A stretch of 64,000 nt of DNA from an uncultured Bacilli bacterium (GTDB taxonomy: Bacteria; Bacillota_I; Bacilli_A; RF39; UBA660). This document shows positions 1 to 8,592 of the stretch, one piece after another; position 1 is the first letter of the stretch; each line of letters begins with the position of its first letter. The notes below the pieces were generated by a model, which saw nothing but the letters and a program-made list of their open reading frames with translations, did not search any database and was not told where the DNA came from. The position numbers were made by a program, and so were the translations under genes. Location: the NCBI GenBank assembly GCA_949505625.1, contig CATBQD010000008.1, positions 1-64,000 on the forward strand, given 5' to 3'.

Positions 1-92
1 CTTCACTAGTATTATTCTACATAACATATTTATAATCCTTCCTTTTTATAAAAAATAATACAATTTTTACATTTTTCTTTTAAAAGCATTAT

Positions 93-124
93 AAAAAGTG
101 TGTTTATTTTTATCTACACACTTT
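93..124 (-). terminator. Terminator after rnr
   Basis: A perfect 9-bp inverted repeat (AAAGTGTGT / ACACACTTT) lies just downstream of the rnr stop codon, and a T-rich tract follows it when read on the minus strand. Bases 1-92 are AT-rich and I see no gene or other element in them. Confidence 0.75.
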
Positions 125-149
125 CATTATAAATATATTTTCTATTCAC

Positions 150-2075
150 TTAATAAAAGCTTTGATTGCTTAATGTATAAGTCCGCTCTAATTCCTCATT
201 TACAATTTTAAAGGATACTCTATCTGGTATCGTAGTATTTCTAACTAATTTCACTTTTAATAAAGTACCAATACCATATTTCATTTTTGAACTTAAAAAG
301 GTATAACAACATTTTGAAGCATCATATCTACTATCTCTTAAATCTACTCTTGGAATCATTTCTTCAATACAATCTTTTAATTCAATTAAAATTCCTTTAT
401 CTGTACAATCTTTGATAACGGCTTCCATTGTTTCTCCTATGTGATCTAACAAATACTCTCTACATTTTAAACGAATTACTCTTTCTTCACATTTATTAAT
501 TCTTCCCTCTGCACTTGTACAGCTCTCAGTCACTAATTTCATGTCTGCTATTTCTGCCTCGGTTTGAGGGATATCTGATAAATAATTTTTTCTTAAAATT
601 CTATGAATCATTAAATCTGGATATCTTCTAATTGGGGATGTAAAATGAACATTTCTTTGTAATCCAAGTCCAAAATGTCCTGTATCTTCTAATGAATATT
701 TTGCTCTTCTCATACAACTGATCAACATATTTGAAACAATGTGATAATTTGGATGACTGCGATATTGTTCTAATATTTTATTAAACACAAATGATCTCTC
801 ACTTTCTGACACTGAGAATAAAGGATCAATATAAACTCCGATCGTTTTTAATTTTCCTTTCATTGCCTGTAATTTTACCATATCAGGTTGTCCATGAATT
901 CGATGGGGAAATATCATTCCAGCTTCAAATAAAAGTTCCGCAATACTTCGATTAGCAGCTAACATAAATTCTTGAATCAATAATTCGGCTTTTCCTCTAC
1001 TTCTAGCTTTGATATCAACAACATGTCCATAAGAATCTAGTCTCACATTTGGTTCATTACTATCAAAATCAATAGCGCCATTTTGAACTCTAAAATTATA
1101 AAGTATTTCAGCTAAAGTCTCCATAGAATAAAGTGTCTCTTTAAAATTTTCATATCCAAATAACTCATTTCCATCTAATAGCAAATTAACATCCTCATAA
1201 GTCATTCTTTTTTTTGAACAAATCACAGCAGGAAAACATGTAATTTCTTTCACAATTCCCATCTTAGAGATTCGCATTTCTACACTAAGTGTATATCGAT
1301 CTACATTTTCATTTAATGAGCATACACCATTTGATATTATTTTAGGAAACATTGGAAATACAGAACTTAATAGGTAAGCTGTCATCCCTCTTTTTCTTGC
1401 CTCTAAATCAAGGGGGCTTCCTTCCTTTATATAATAACCAACATCAGCTATATGAACACCTAATATATAATCTGATCCATCCATTTTTAAAGATACGGCA
1501 TCATCAAAGTCTTTAGAATAAATTCCATCAATGGTAAAAATTTGTTCTCGTCTAAGATCGACTCTTTCTAAAGCATCACAATTTTTTCTAGGTTCATGTG
1601 TATATCTTGCCTGTTTCATTGCCTTTTTAGAAAATACAGTTGGAATTCCATGTTGCTCTGCAATATCCATAATATCAATTCCAGTATCTTCTTTACTACC
1701 CAATACTTGATAAATAATTGCCTTTAATTCATCGCCATGAAAATCTATCTTAAAACGCACTTTTGCTCCTTCATATAAGTTTGGAAAATACTTACATGGA
1801 ATTCTGATTTTTCCACCTTTCTTATAAGAAAATAAAATAATTGGATCTCCATTGTCAAAGATAATTTCTCCTACTTGGTTTTCTCTAAAGGTATGAAGCT
1901 TTCTTAATTCTATTTTTTTCTTCTCTTCTTTCATCTCACAAATAATAATGTCTCCATTTTGATAATTTCCTAAAAATCTTCTTGAAATCGCAATACTCGG
2001 TCTTTGCAATAAATGAAGATAAACACTCTCTTCTTTTCCCGATTCTAAAATTTGACCAATAAAAATATTTTCCAT
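150..2075 (-). CDS. rnr: Ribonuclease R (RNase II/RNB family 3'-5' exoribonuclease)
   Basis: Processive 3'-5' exoribonuclease that degrades structured RNA in the cytoplasm and takes part in mRNA decay and rRNA/tRNA quality control. An OB/cold-shock-like region occupies roughly residues 1-130. The RNB catalytic domain follows, with the metal-binding signature IDGIYSKDFDDA near residues 182-193 and a conserved GLGLQRNVHFTSPIRRYPD segment. An S1 domain lies at about 555-635. At 641 residues it is shorter than B. subtilis or E. coli RNase R (about 780-815); the N-terminal helix-turn-helix part and the lysine-rich tail are missing. The start is supported by AGGAGGG a few bases upstream. The usual neighbours secG and smpB are absent. 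Confidence 0.95.
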   Translation of the reverse strand: MENIFIGQILESGKEESVYLHLLQRPSIAISRRFLGNYQNGDIIICEMKEEKKKIELRKLHTFRENQVGEIIFDNGDPIILFSYKKGGKIRIPCKYFPNLYEGAKVRFKIDFHGDELKAIIYQVLGSKEDTGIDIMDIAEQHGIPTVFSKKAMKQARYTHEPRKNCDALERVDLRREQIFTIDGIYSKDFDDAVSLKMDGSDYILGVHIADVGYYIKEGSPLDLEARKRGMTAYLLSSVFPMFPKIISNGVCSLNENVDRYTLSVEMRISKMGIVKEITCFPAVICSKKRMTYEDVNLLLDGNELFGYENFKETLYSMETLAEILYNFRVQNGAIDFDSNEPNVRLDSYGHVVDIKARSRGKAELLIQEFMLAANRSIAELLFEAGMIFPHRIHGQPDMVKLQAMKGKLKTIGVYIDPLFSVSESERSFVFNKILEQYRSHPNYHIVSNMLISCMRRAKYSLEDTGHFGLGLQRNVHFTSPIRRYPDLMIHRILRKNYLSDIPQTEAEIADMKLVTESCTSAEGRINKCEERVIRLKCREYLLDHIGETMEAVIKDCTDKGILIELKDCIEEMIPRVDLRDSRYDASKCCYTFLSSKMKYGIGTLLKVKLVRNTTIPDRVSFKIVNEELERTYTLSNQSFY

Positions 2076-2124
2076 AAAACCCTCCTACTATTATAATCAT
2101 ATCACAAAATAAAATAGTTGAAAC

Positions 2125-2149
2125 AAAAAAAGACATCAATGATGATGTC
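2125..2149 (-). terminator. Terminator overlapping the end of the ZIP gene
   Basis: On the minus strand GACATCA-TCAT-TGATGTC is followed by TTTTTTT. The hairpin is built from the last His codons and the TGA stop of the ZIP transporter gene, so coding sequence and terminator share bases. Confidence 0.85.
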
Positions 2150-2915
2150 CTCCGATAAATAGGCTAAGAAATAGAATAGAAATTCCAAGAATCATTCCTA
2201 TTATTATTTCCTTTTTGTTTTTGGAATGAATCATTTGTTCTAATAGTTCAAATAAAGCAATATAGATGAGCATTCCAAGTGTGATACTTAATAAGATTCC
2301 TAAAATAAGTTCTTCTTTCATAATCCCATTTAAGAAAAACATAAATACTCCGCCTATAAATGTTGATATCGAAATCAAAAAACTAATTAGAATAGTTTTC
2401 TTTTTATTGTTACTGCTTTTATAAAAAGTTGAAGCAATTACCATCCCCATAGGAATATTGTGTAGTCCTACTCCAAGTCCGACTAATACCCCTAAATGAA
2501 TGGATGTAGATGCGGTTCCATAAATTGCCATCCCTTCTATTAAATTGTGTAAAACTAAAGCAATACTAGAAACAATTCCAATATGATATAAATGTTCCAT
2601 GTGTTCCTTTTTGCTATGATGATGTCCTTCATCATCTGCATGATGAGGAATGAAATGATCTAATAATTTTAATATCACAATTCCTAATATAACAAATCCC
2701 AATAGCATGGGGATCCGCCATATTCCTAGTTCTTCTAAATGCTCATACGCTTCGGGAAAGAGTTCAAAAACAGATAAACTTACCATAACTCCAAAAGCTA
2801 ATGCAAGAGAAAAAGAAACAAATCTCTCATTATTTTTGGTAATGAAAACAATAATAGTTCCAAATAATATAAATAGTCCTAAAATTAATGTTAATAAAAG
2901 TGCGAATATTTCCAT
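2136..2915 (-). CDS. ZIP family divalent metal transporter
   Basis: Predicted inner-membrane zinc/iron-type permease of the ZIP (ZupT-like) family. It has about eight hydrophobic helices. The two family signatures are visible: HNLIEG in the fourth helix and HNIPMG in the fifth, which supply the metal-site histidines. The cytoplasmic loop is His/acid rich (HHADDEGHHHSKKEH), as is typical for ZIP proteins, and the protein ends in GGHHH. The ORF track starts at 2921, but that ATG directly abuts the Shine-Dalgarno AAGGAAG; the second ATG at 2915 has about six bases of spacing and is preferred. Metal specificity cannot be told from sequence. It stands as a single gene between terminators. Confidence 0.9.
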   Translation of the reverse strand: MEIFALLLTLILGLFILFGTIIVFITKNNERFVSFSLALAFGVMVSLSVFELFPEAYEHLEELGIWRIPMLLGFVILGIVILKLLDHFIPHHADDEGHHHSKKEHMEHLYHIGIVSSIALVLHNLIEGMAIYGTASTSIHLGVLVGLGVGLHNIPMGMVIASTFYKSSNNKKKTILISFLISISTFIGGVFMFFLNGIMKEELILGILLSITLGMLIYIALFELLEQMIHSKNKKEIIIGMILGISILFLSLFIGGHHH

Positions 2916-2928
2916 AACCATCTTCCTT

Positions 2929-2950
2929 AAAAAAAGAGTTTTTCACTCTT
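2929..2950 (-). terminator. Terminator after the lipoprotein gene
   Basis: AAGAG-TGAAAAA-CTCTT followed by a T-run on the minus strand, between the lipoprotein stop and the ZIP start. A TATAAT box for the ZIP gene sits just upstream of it, so this hairpin may lie inside the 5' leader of the ZIP transcript. Confidence 0.6.
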
Positions 2951-2970
2951 CTTCATTATAACACAGATTT

Positions 2971-3867
2971 TTATTTTCCTAAAATGCTTTTTACATATTC
3001 TTTGGCATTTTGATAAGCTTCATCAAGTTCAGGCTTTACATCCTCATAAATGCCTGTTACTTTATCTTTTCCATCTTCTAGATAAGGTTTGGCACTATCC
3101 CAAGCGTTTTCAAGTGCTGGAATAGCTGATTCTACATAAGGTCTTAAAGCATCCTCTACTTTATCGCTAAGTGATTCACATTTTTGGAATAATGTTGTAT
3201 TTTCTACATATTCACTAAATGCTTCTAATCCATCTATCACTTCCTGTTTATCAATATCTGGAAGATGTCCTTTTACACTATCTATAGTTCCTTCAAAATC
3301 AAAGCTCTCTACTTTATCTACACCACTTCTAAGTCCATTAATGCAAGTTCCTGTTACATAATTTGCTCTATAATAAGTAGAAATTACTTCATTTACTTCT
3401 TCATCTTCTTCTACATAAGTAACATTTGGATAATATAAAGCAATGGACTTTTCTTCTTTTTCACTGATAGAATTTCCACAATAATAAATTTGAACCATTG
3501 GATTCTCTTTTAAAGAAGCCTCAAAAATTTCTCTACTATTCGTCTGGTCTTGTGTGATACTCTTTGATTTTTCACTTTCATCTATTAATGCTTTTGTAGT
3601 ACTGCTTTCTGATTGATACAAAACAACTTGATTTTCGCCTTCTAAAGAACTTATAAAACGAATTAATTCTTGTTTTTCTTCTTCTGTTGATGGTGCCATA
3701 ACAACAGATTTTGAAATATCAAACCCACCTATTTTTGTCGTTTCTTCACTTGTTATAATTACTGGTTCGATTACTTGTTCTGGTACTTGTTCTTTTGATA
3801 AGGAACAACCTGATAATAAAATTGTTGCTGTGAGCGCAAATACTGCTAATCTATTTTTCTTTTTCAT
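2971..3867 (-). CDS. Putative lipoprotein of unknown function
   Basis: Residues 1-21 form a lipoprotein signal peptide: a lysine-rich start, a hydrophobic stretch and the lipobox LLSGC, with Cys21 as the predicted lipid anchor. The mature part is acidic. The middle (about residues 50-190) looks mixed alpha/beta. The C-terminal ~90 residues are rich in charged, amphipathic helix (YVESAIPALENAWDSAKPYL and similar), like an elongated helical stalk. I do not recognise a family. It has its own promoter-like TATAAT upstream and terminators on both sides, so it appears to be transcribed alone. It acts on the outer face of the membrane by inference from the lipobox. Confidence 0.8.
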   Translation of the reverse strand: MKKKNRLAVFALTATILLSGCSLSKEQVPEQVIEPVIITSEETTKIGGFDISKSVVMAPSTEEEKQELIRFISSLEGENQVVLYQSESSTTKALIDESEKSKSITQDQTNSREIFEASLKENPMVQIYYCGNSISEKEEKSIALYYPNVTYVEEDEEVNEVISTYYRANYVTGTCINGLRSGVDKVESFDFEGTIDSVKGHLPDIDKQEVIDGLEAFSEYVENTTLFQKCESLSDKVEDALRPYVESAIPALENAWDSAKPYLEDGKDKVTGIYEDVKPELDEAYQNAKEYVKSILGK

Positions 3868-3939
3868 AACGTATTTCCCCCATTTCTAGTTTCTTATTAT
3901 AATATAAAATATTATATTTGTAAAATTTTAGTACAAATG

Positions 3940-3967
3940 AAAAAGAACTCTAATGATTAGAATTCTT
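3940..3967 (-). terminator. Terminator after the P-type ATPase gene
   Basis: AAGAATTCTAAT-CA-TTAGAGTTCTT followed by TTTT on the minus strand. It has one mismatch in the stem and overlaps the last base of the stop codon. Confidence 0.65.
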
Positions 3968-6296
3968 AAATCGTTTTTTTCTTTTTAATTTTGCGCTCAA
4001 TTCTCCATTCAATAAAATCTGTAAATAATCGAAACGCCAATAATGAAGTTACCATTAATCCACCTAAAAGGATTATCATTTTTAAGTTTAACCATACAAG
4101 TGAATAAAATTCCCTTAAGAAAATGCACTGTAAAAGCATTAATGTAATCATACTAATAAACAATGCTTTTTTTAGAACATTGAATGGTTTACATAATTGA
4201 TATAATAGTCTAAAACCCACAAATCCATTCATTAATACACACATTGTTGATACTTGTTCATCAGTAAATTGAAATAAATTGCTTGCTAACATAATCATTA
4301 AAATATTAAATACGATTGTTAATGCGCTTGGTATCGATTTACTAAATACATTCTTTAAAAAGTTTCCTTCTATTCGGCTTTTATTTGGCTGTAAAGCAAG
4401 CACAAAAGAAGGAATTCCAATTGTAACAACACTTGTAAGTGTCAATTGAATTGGGATAAATGGATACTGAAGCCCTAAAATGGCAAATGTGACTGCTAAA
4501 ACAGTTGCATATGTTGTTTTTGTTAAAAATAAAGTGGCTGAACGCTCAATATTGTTTACGGTTCTTCTTCCCTCTGCTACAATGGCGGGCATCGAAGCAA
4601 AATTCGAATTTAAAAGAACAAGTTCGGATACATTTCTAGCTGCGTCTGTTCCACTTGCAATTGCAATACTACAATCTGCTTCTTTTAAAGCTAATACATC
4701 ATTAACTCCATCTCCTGTCATAGCGACAATATGCCCTTGTTCTTTTAAAGCTATGACCAATTCTTTTTTTTGCATGGGAGAAACTCTTCCAAATACAGTA
4801 TAATTTTTAGCTGCTTGATACAATTCTTCTTTTGTTTTAACCTGATTCATATCAATCATTTTATTATAATTTTCTACTCCCGCTCTTTTGGCAATGCTAG
4901 AAACGGTTACAACATTATCCCCAGAGATAATTTTTATCATTACTCCTTGGTCTTTAAAATATTTTAGTGTTTCTTTTGCTTCTTTTCTAATTTTATCACG
5001 AATTAAAATTAAAGAAACTAATTCATATTTTTTAGGAAGTTCTCCATTCCAAGTATCTGTATGAATGAGTAGTAAGACACGATTTTCTAAGATATATTTT
5101 TCTAGTTCTTGTTCCATTTCCCCATATTTTTCTTTTAATAAGTATTCTGGTGCCCCTAAAAGATAGGTACCTTGTTTTTCAAATTCTACTCCAGAATATT
5201 TTTTTTCTGAAGAAAACGGAATTTTAGTTTTTGCTTTCCAATCTGTTTTTGAATGATATTTATTTTTTAAAGCCTCAAATGTTGGATTATTATCATCTAA
5301 TGAAGCTGTCATAGAACATAATATAGTAGCTACTTCTTCTTGTTTTACATTATCATAAGGTATTGTTGCATAAACTTCCATAACACCTTCTGTAATTGTA
5401 CCTGTTTTATCTAAACAAAGTGTATCAACGCGTGCTAAAGTTTCGATGCAATATAAGTCTTGGACCAATACTTTATATTTTGATAATCTTACGACACTGA
5501 CTGCTAAAACAGTACTTGTTAGTAAAACAAGACCTTCTGGTATCATTCCTAAAATCGCTGCAACTGTATTTACAACAGAATCACTAAATGTATTATCTTC
5601 AATTCCAAGTTGTCTCATAAATAAGATTAGTCCAATTGGAATAATACCAATAGAAACCATTTTAATTATTTTTTTAAGTGATTTCATAAGAATTGAGTTT
5701 GCCTGCTTCACATAATGGGCTTCTGCTGATATTTTCGCTGTATAATTGTCAATACCAACATGAGTTACTTTTACATAAGCACTACCACTTACAATAAAAC
5801 TACCTGATAATACTTCATCACCAGTTCGTTTTAAAATAGGAATTGATTCTCCAGTAATAAAAGCTTCATTGACTTCTACTTCTCCTTTTATAATAATAGA
5901 ATCTGTAACAACTTGATTTCCAAGAGATAAGTATAGAATGTCATCTAAAACAATTTCTGAATTTTCTACTTCTTCTAGTTTACTATCTCGCAATACTCTT
6001 GATTTGGTAGCTGATATAATAGATAATTTATCAATTGTTCTTTTGGCATTTATTTCTTGAATAATGCTAATTACAATGTTACAAAAAACAACACCTAAAA
6101 ACATAATATTTTTATATGATTTTACAAGAATTAAAGAAAGTGCAAGTGCGAAATTTAAAAAATTAAACAGTGTAAAAATATTAGAAGAAATAATTTGTTT
6201 GATACTTTTTGTTGGTACCGTTGTATCATAATTAACAAGATTTTTTTCTTTTCTAATTTCTACTTCTTTTCTAGTTAAGCCTGTTAATTTATCCAT
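3966..6296 (-). CDS. P-type cation-transporting ATPase (HAD-IC, CtpE/P2-like)
   Basis: Integral membrane ATPase that moves a cation across the cytoplasmic membrane through a phospho-aspartate intermediate. Visible landmarks in order are an N-terminal cation-ATPase helix region, the actuator TGES motif, the PEGL motif in the fourth membrane helix (typical of P2/Ca-like pumps rather than heavy-metal CPx pumps), the phosphorylation site DKTGT, the hinge motif TGDGVND, and six C-terminal helices. There is no N-terminal CxxC metal-binding domain, so a copper or cadmium role is unlikely. Closest in general style to CtpE-type Ca2+/Mg2+ ATPases; the substrate is not settled. Length (776) is normal for the CtpE group. 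The start is supported by AAGGAGGG. It lies just downstream of the 6S-like RNA but has its own promoter. Confidence 0.88.
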   Translation of the reverse strand: MDKLTGLTRKEVEIRKEKNLVNYDTTVPTKSIKQIISSNIFTLFNFLNFALALSLILVKSYKNIMFLGVVFCNIVISIIQEINAKRTIDKLSIISATKSRVLRDSKLEEVENSEIVLDDILYLSLGNQVVTDSIIIKGEVEVNEAFITGESIPILKRTGDEVLSGSFIVSGSAYVKVTHVGIDNYTAKISAEAHYVKQANSILMKSLKKIIKMVSIGIIPIGLILFMRQLGIEDNTFSDSVVNTVAAILGMIPEGLVLLTSTVLAVSVVRLSKYKVLVQDLYCIETLARVDTLCLDKTGTITEGVMEVYATIPYDNVKQEEVATILCSMTASLDDNNPTFEALKNKYHSKTDWKAKTKIPFSSEKKYSGVEFEKQGTYLLGAPEYLLKEKYGEMEQELEKYILENRVLLLIHTDTWNGELPKKYELVSLILIRDKIRKEAKETLKYFKDQGVMIKIISGDNVVTVSSIAKRAGVENYNKMIDMNQVKTKEELYQAAKNYTVFGRVSPMQKKELVIALKEQGHIVAMTGDGVNDVLALKEADCSIAIASGTDAARNVSELVLLNSNFASMPAIVAEGRRTVNNIERSATLFLTKTTYATVLAVTFAILGLQYPFIPIQLTLTSVVTIGIPSFVLALQPNKSRIEGNFLKNVFSKSIPSALTIVFNILMIMLASNLFQFTDEQVSTMCVLMNGFVGFRLLYQLCKPFNVLKKALFISMITLMLLQCIFLREFYSLVWLNLKMIILLGGLMVTSLLAFRLFTDFIEWRIERKIKKKKTI

Positions 6297-6314
6297 ACTA
6301 TCCCTCCTTTTTTT

Positions 6315-6345
6315 ATTATAGCATTAATATAGTTTCCTGTATCAA
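6315..6345 (-). promoter_or_regulatory. Promoter of the P-type ATPase gene
   Basis: Extended -10 TGC-TATAAT (6315-6320) with a TTGATA-like -35 (6340-6345) at 19 bp, downstream of the ncRNA terminator. The ATPase is therefore probably not read from the ncRNA promoter. Confidence 0.5.
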
Positions 6346-6374
6346 AAAAAGTGTGACAGTTTTGTAAGATGTCA

Positions 6375-6556
6375 AAAAAAAAGCCCAAATAATCGGTGCT
6401 CGCAACGATAAAAACCTGATCTCCCAGGTGGGCATCACAGAATTCATATCAGGATTCTTGTATAAATACAAGCTTTCAACAACAATAAATTCATTAGATT
6501 CCCAATCGTTATAAATTAGTAGGTTTTTCTAAATTAAGCTACCATATCATTTAGGC
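6375..6556 (-). ncRNA. ssrS: Long rod-shaped small RNA, probable 6S RNA
   Basis: An independent ~180-nt transcription unit with its own promoter and a run of nine T at the end. The ends pair in a closing stem (GCCUAAAUGAU with AUUAUUUGGGC). Further in, AAAAACCU pairs with AGGUUUUU, UGGGAAUC pairs with GAUGCCCA with one mismatch, and the tip is the hairpin CUUGUA-UUUA-UACAAG. Large internal loops separate these helices, including one that carries UUGCGAGCACCGAU. Size, rod shape with a central bubble, and strong promoter match 6S RNA, which traps the housekeeping RNA polymerase holoenzyme. I see no Shine-Dalgarno or ORF in it. It does not match M-box, Mn2+ (yybP-ykoY) or SRP RNA signatures. The 6S identity is inference from structure and size. 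Confidence 0.6.
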
Positions 6557-6562
6557 AATTAC

Positions 6563-6592
6563 ATTATATCACATTTTTATGTGTTTTGTCAT
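6563..6592 (-). promoter_or_regulatory. Promoter of the 6S-like RNA
   Basis: ATGACA (6587-6592), 18-bp spacer, extended -10 TGA-TATAAT (6563-6568). The -35 box contains the TGA stop codon of the upstream gene. Predicted start of RNA about 6556. Confidence 0.7.
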
Positions 6593-7329
6593 CTCGTTTT
6601 AGATGGAAGTGTAAAAAGTTTTATTTTTGGTTTCTCTTTTGCAATTAAAATAGGAAAACCACGGTGTCTATTTCCAAAGCATGAACTTGGAAAATACTCA
6701 ATTTTTAATCGTTTTCTTCGAGATAATTCATCCTGAATTTTTTCAATTAATAATTTGTGATATTCAGCAGTACTCAAATATGGGATGTCACTATGATTGC
6801 ATCCACAAAGTGCAATACAGAATTCTAAATCTTCTTGCTCTGCTCTTTCAATCATCGTTTCAGTTGCTTCACAAGGAAACATCCCTACCAATAAACTATT
6901 TGGCGTAACACTAACTCTGCTATTAAAATAACTTCTTACAAGTTTTGCTTTTGTTGGATAATCTGTCCATACATTAGCATCATAAACAGTTACACTCCCC
7001 TTACCTAGTTTTAATTGTCGTTCCCGTAAATAATGGCCTAAAATAGGAAAAATGCCACTTCCTATTTCCACAATATCTCTTTTTAAATTGAAATTTCTAT
7101 TTATTATTTCTGTCATTTGGTGGTAAACACTACAACTTGGTTTCATAAGACCTGCTGCTTCATATATTTGAGCTAAAAAAGCACTAGTTAAAGGCTCCCC
7201 TATTTTATCATTCATAAGATGGGCATTTAAATTCCCACTATTGTACCCTAATGCTTCTTTATAATCTTCTTTAAATTTTATTAATATTCTAACAATATCT
7301 CTTCTATCTTCTGTTATATATGGAGACAT
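6589..7329 (-). CDS. Conserved hypothetical protein, possible Rossmann/SAM-binding
   Basis: About 246 residues, soluble, with no signal peptide. The stretch DIVEIGSGIFPILGHYL looks like motif I of a class I SAM-dependent methyltransferase (E/DxGxG) followed by a helix, and SVTVYDAN could be the acidic motif II strand. Later motifs are not convincing, so enzymatic function is unproven. A cysteine cluster (CIALCGCNHSD) follows a segment resembling a methyltransferase strand 4 region. The ORF track begins at 7350, but AGGGGGA lies right before the ATG at 7329, which I take as the start. It has its own promoter and is a single gene followed directly by the ncRNA promoter. Confidence 0.65.
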   Translation of the reverse strand: MSPYITEDRRDIVRILIKFKEDYKEALGYNSGNLNAHLMNDKIGEPLTSAFLAQIYEAAGLMKPSCSVYHQMTEIINRNFNLKRDIVEIGSGIFPILGHYLRERQLKLGKGSVTVYDANVWTDYPTKAKLVRSYFNSRVSVTPNSLLVGMFPCEATETMIERAEQEDLEFCIALCGCNHSDIPYLSTAEYHKLLIEKIQDELSRRKRLKIEYFPSSCFGNRHRGFPILIAKEKPKIKLFTLPSKTR

Positions 7330-7358
7330 ATTTTTTTCCCCCTTTTTCATGGACTTTT

Positions 7359-7386
7359 ATTTTATCACAATTTTTTATTTTGTCAA
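7359..7386 (-). promoter_or_regulatory. Promoter of the 6589-7329 gene
   Basis: TTGACA (7381-7386), 16-bp spacer, TAAAAT (7359-7364). The -35 begins immediately after the T-run of the prs terminator. Confidence 0.6.
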
Positions 7387-7413
7387 AAAAGAGATTTTAT
7401 TAAATCCCTCTTT
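7385..7413 (-). terminator. Terminator overlapping the end of prs
   Basis: AGAGGGATTT-AAT-AAAATCTCT plus T-run on the minus strand; the TAA stop of prs is in the loop. Confidence 0.8.
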
Positions 7414-8500
7414 TTGTTTCTCTATTTCTAATAAATTCTAGAATTTCTTCTTTTCCGTTTAACAAAGGCTGAACAGATTTTCCATTGCCTAATGTATAAA
7501 TGATTTCTGATAAATAAGGCATACAGTCCACTCTGGTTAACCATTTTCTTTCCAAATAAATATCTGGTATATAAGTCAAATTAGTTGTGTAAACTCCATT
7601 AAATAATTTTTGTTCATAGGCTTTATCAAATACTTCAATTCCATTCGTAAATAAAGCAAATGAAGCGGATAAATAAATTCTCCTAGCGCCCATTTCTTTC
7701 ATTTTTTTCGCTACATCAATCATAGATTCCCCTGATGCAATCATATCATCTACAATTAATACATCTTTTCCATTCACATCTTTTCCTAAATAGCTATGTT
7801 CTACTACTGGATTTTTTCCATTTTCTACAATAGAATAGTCCCTTCTTTTATAAGATACTCCTAAATCACATCCTAATAGTTCTGCATAGTATCTGGCTCT
7901 TTCTACGGCTCCCATATCTGGACTTACAATGAAGATATTTTTTAAATCGATATCTTCATTTTCTAAGAATTTTTTTAATATTGTATGAGTTGGATAGAAA
8001 TTATCAAATGGAAGATTTGGAATTGCATTTTGAACCTGTGGATCATGGGCATCAAATGTTACAATTCCATTTACTCCTAATGCTTCTAATTCTTGTAGAG
8101 CTACAGCACAATCTAAAGATTCTCTTCCTTTTCTTTTGTGTTGTCTTGACTCATATAAAAGAGGCATTACAACATGAATGCTAGAAGCATGTCCTTTGAT
8201 TGCTGAAATAACTCTTTTAATATCCTGAAAATGCTCATCTGGAGTCATAATATGGTCCTGTCCATATAAATTATAAGTTATGCCATAATTTCCTACATCC
8301 GAAAGAATAAATACATCCTTATGGCGAACTGTTTCCCCCAGTTCTATTTTTCCTTCTCCATTTGCGAATCTAGGTTGTTTCAATGGAACAAGCAAATTAC
8401 TAATCTTTCCGTGTTGTTCTTGTAATTTTTTAGATATTTCAGTTCCTCTCTTTTCAAAATTTCTAAGTACAATTAATCGAATATTATCATTCGCTTTCAA
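7400..8500 (-). CDS. prs: Ribose-phosphate pyrophosphokinase (PRPP synthetase)
   Basis: Makes 5-phosphoribosyl-1-pyrophosphate from ribose 5-phosphate and ATP, feeding purine, pyrimidine, NAD and His/Trp synthesis. The N-terminal domain keeps FANGE and the catalytic-flap region (SRQHKRKGRESLDCA). TFDAHDP carries the metal/ribose-5-P histidine, and DVLIVDDMIASGES is the PRPP-binding loop of the second phosphoribosyltransferase-fold domain. At about 366 residues it is longer than the usual ~315 and has an inserted segment around residues 85-105 (NLYGQDHIMTPDEHFQDI), as in a divergent Prs subgroup. The ORF track starts at a GTG that overlaps the AGGAGGG ribosome site; the TTG at 8500, nine bases further, is the more likely start. 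Confidence 0.9.
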   Translation of the reverse strand: MKANDNIRLIVLRNFEKRGTEISKKLQEQHGKISNLLVPLKQPRFANGEGKIELGETVRHKDVFILSDVGNYGITYNLYGQDHIMTPDEHFQDIKRVISAIKGHASSIHVVMPLLYESRQHKRKGRESLDCAVALQELEALGVNGIVTFDAHDPQVQNAIPNLPFDNFYPTHTILKKFLENEDIDLKNIFIVSPDMGAVERARYYAELLGCDLGVSYKRRDYSIVENGKNPVVEHSYLGKDVNGKDVLIVDDMIASGESMIDVAKKMKEMGARRIYLSASFALFTNGIEVFDKAYEQKLFNGVYTTNLTYIPDIYLERKWLTRVDCMPYLSEIIYTLGNGKSVQPLLNGKEEILEFIRNRETKRGI

Positions 8501-8592
8501 TACAAACACCCTCCTACTATTACATTCTCAGTATAGCATGAAAGAAATCTAAATTCCAGCAAAAAGAGAGAATTTTTGATTTTTCTACTTTT

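Noticed and set aside
4480-5715. Plus-strand ORFs opposite the P-type ATPase gene
   Set aside because: Antisense shadows of conserved ATPase motifs; no ribosome sites and no family resemblance.
6375-6556. Metal-sensing riboswitch (M-box or Mn2+ yybP-ykoY) upstream of the P-type ATPase
   Set aside because: None of the conserved loop sequences of these riboswitches are present, the ends of the RNA pair with each other, and the ATPase has a separate promoter after the T-run.
6375-6556. SRP (4.5S-like) RNA
   Set aside because: The conserved GGAA-capped hairpin with the GGAAGCAGC-type segment is absent.
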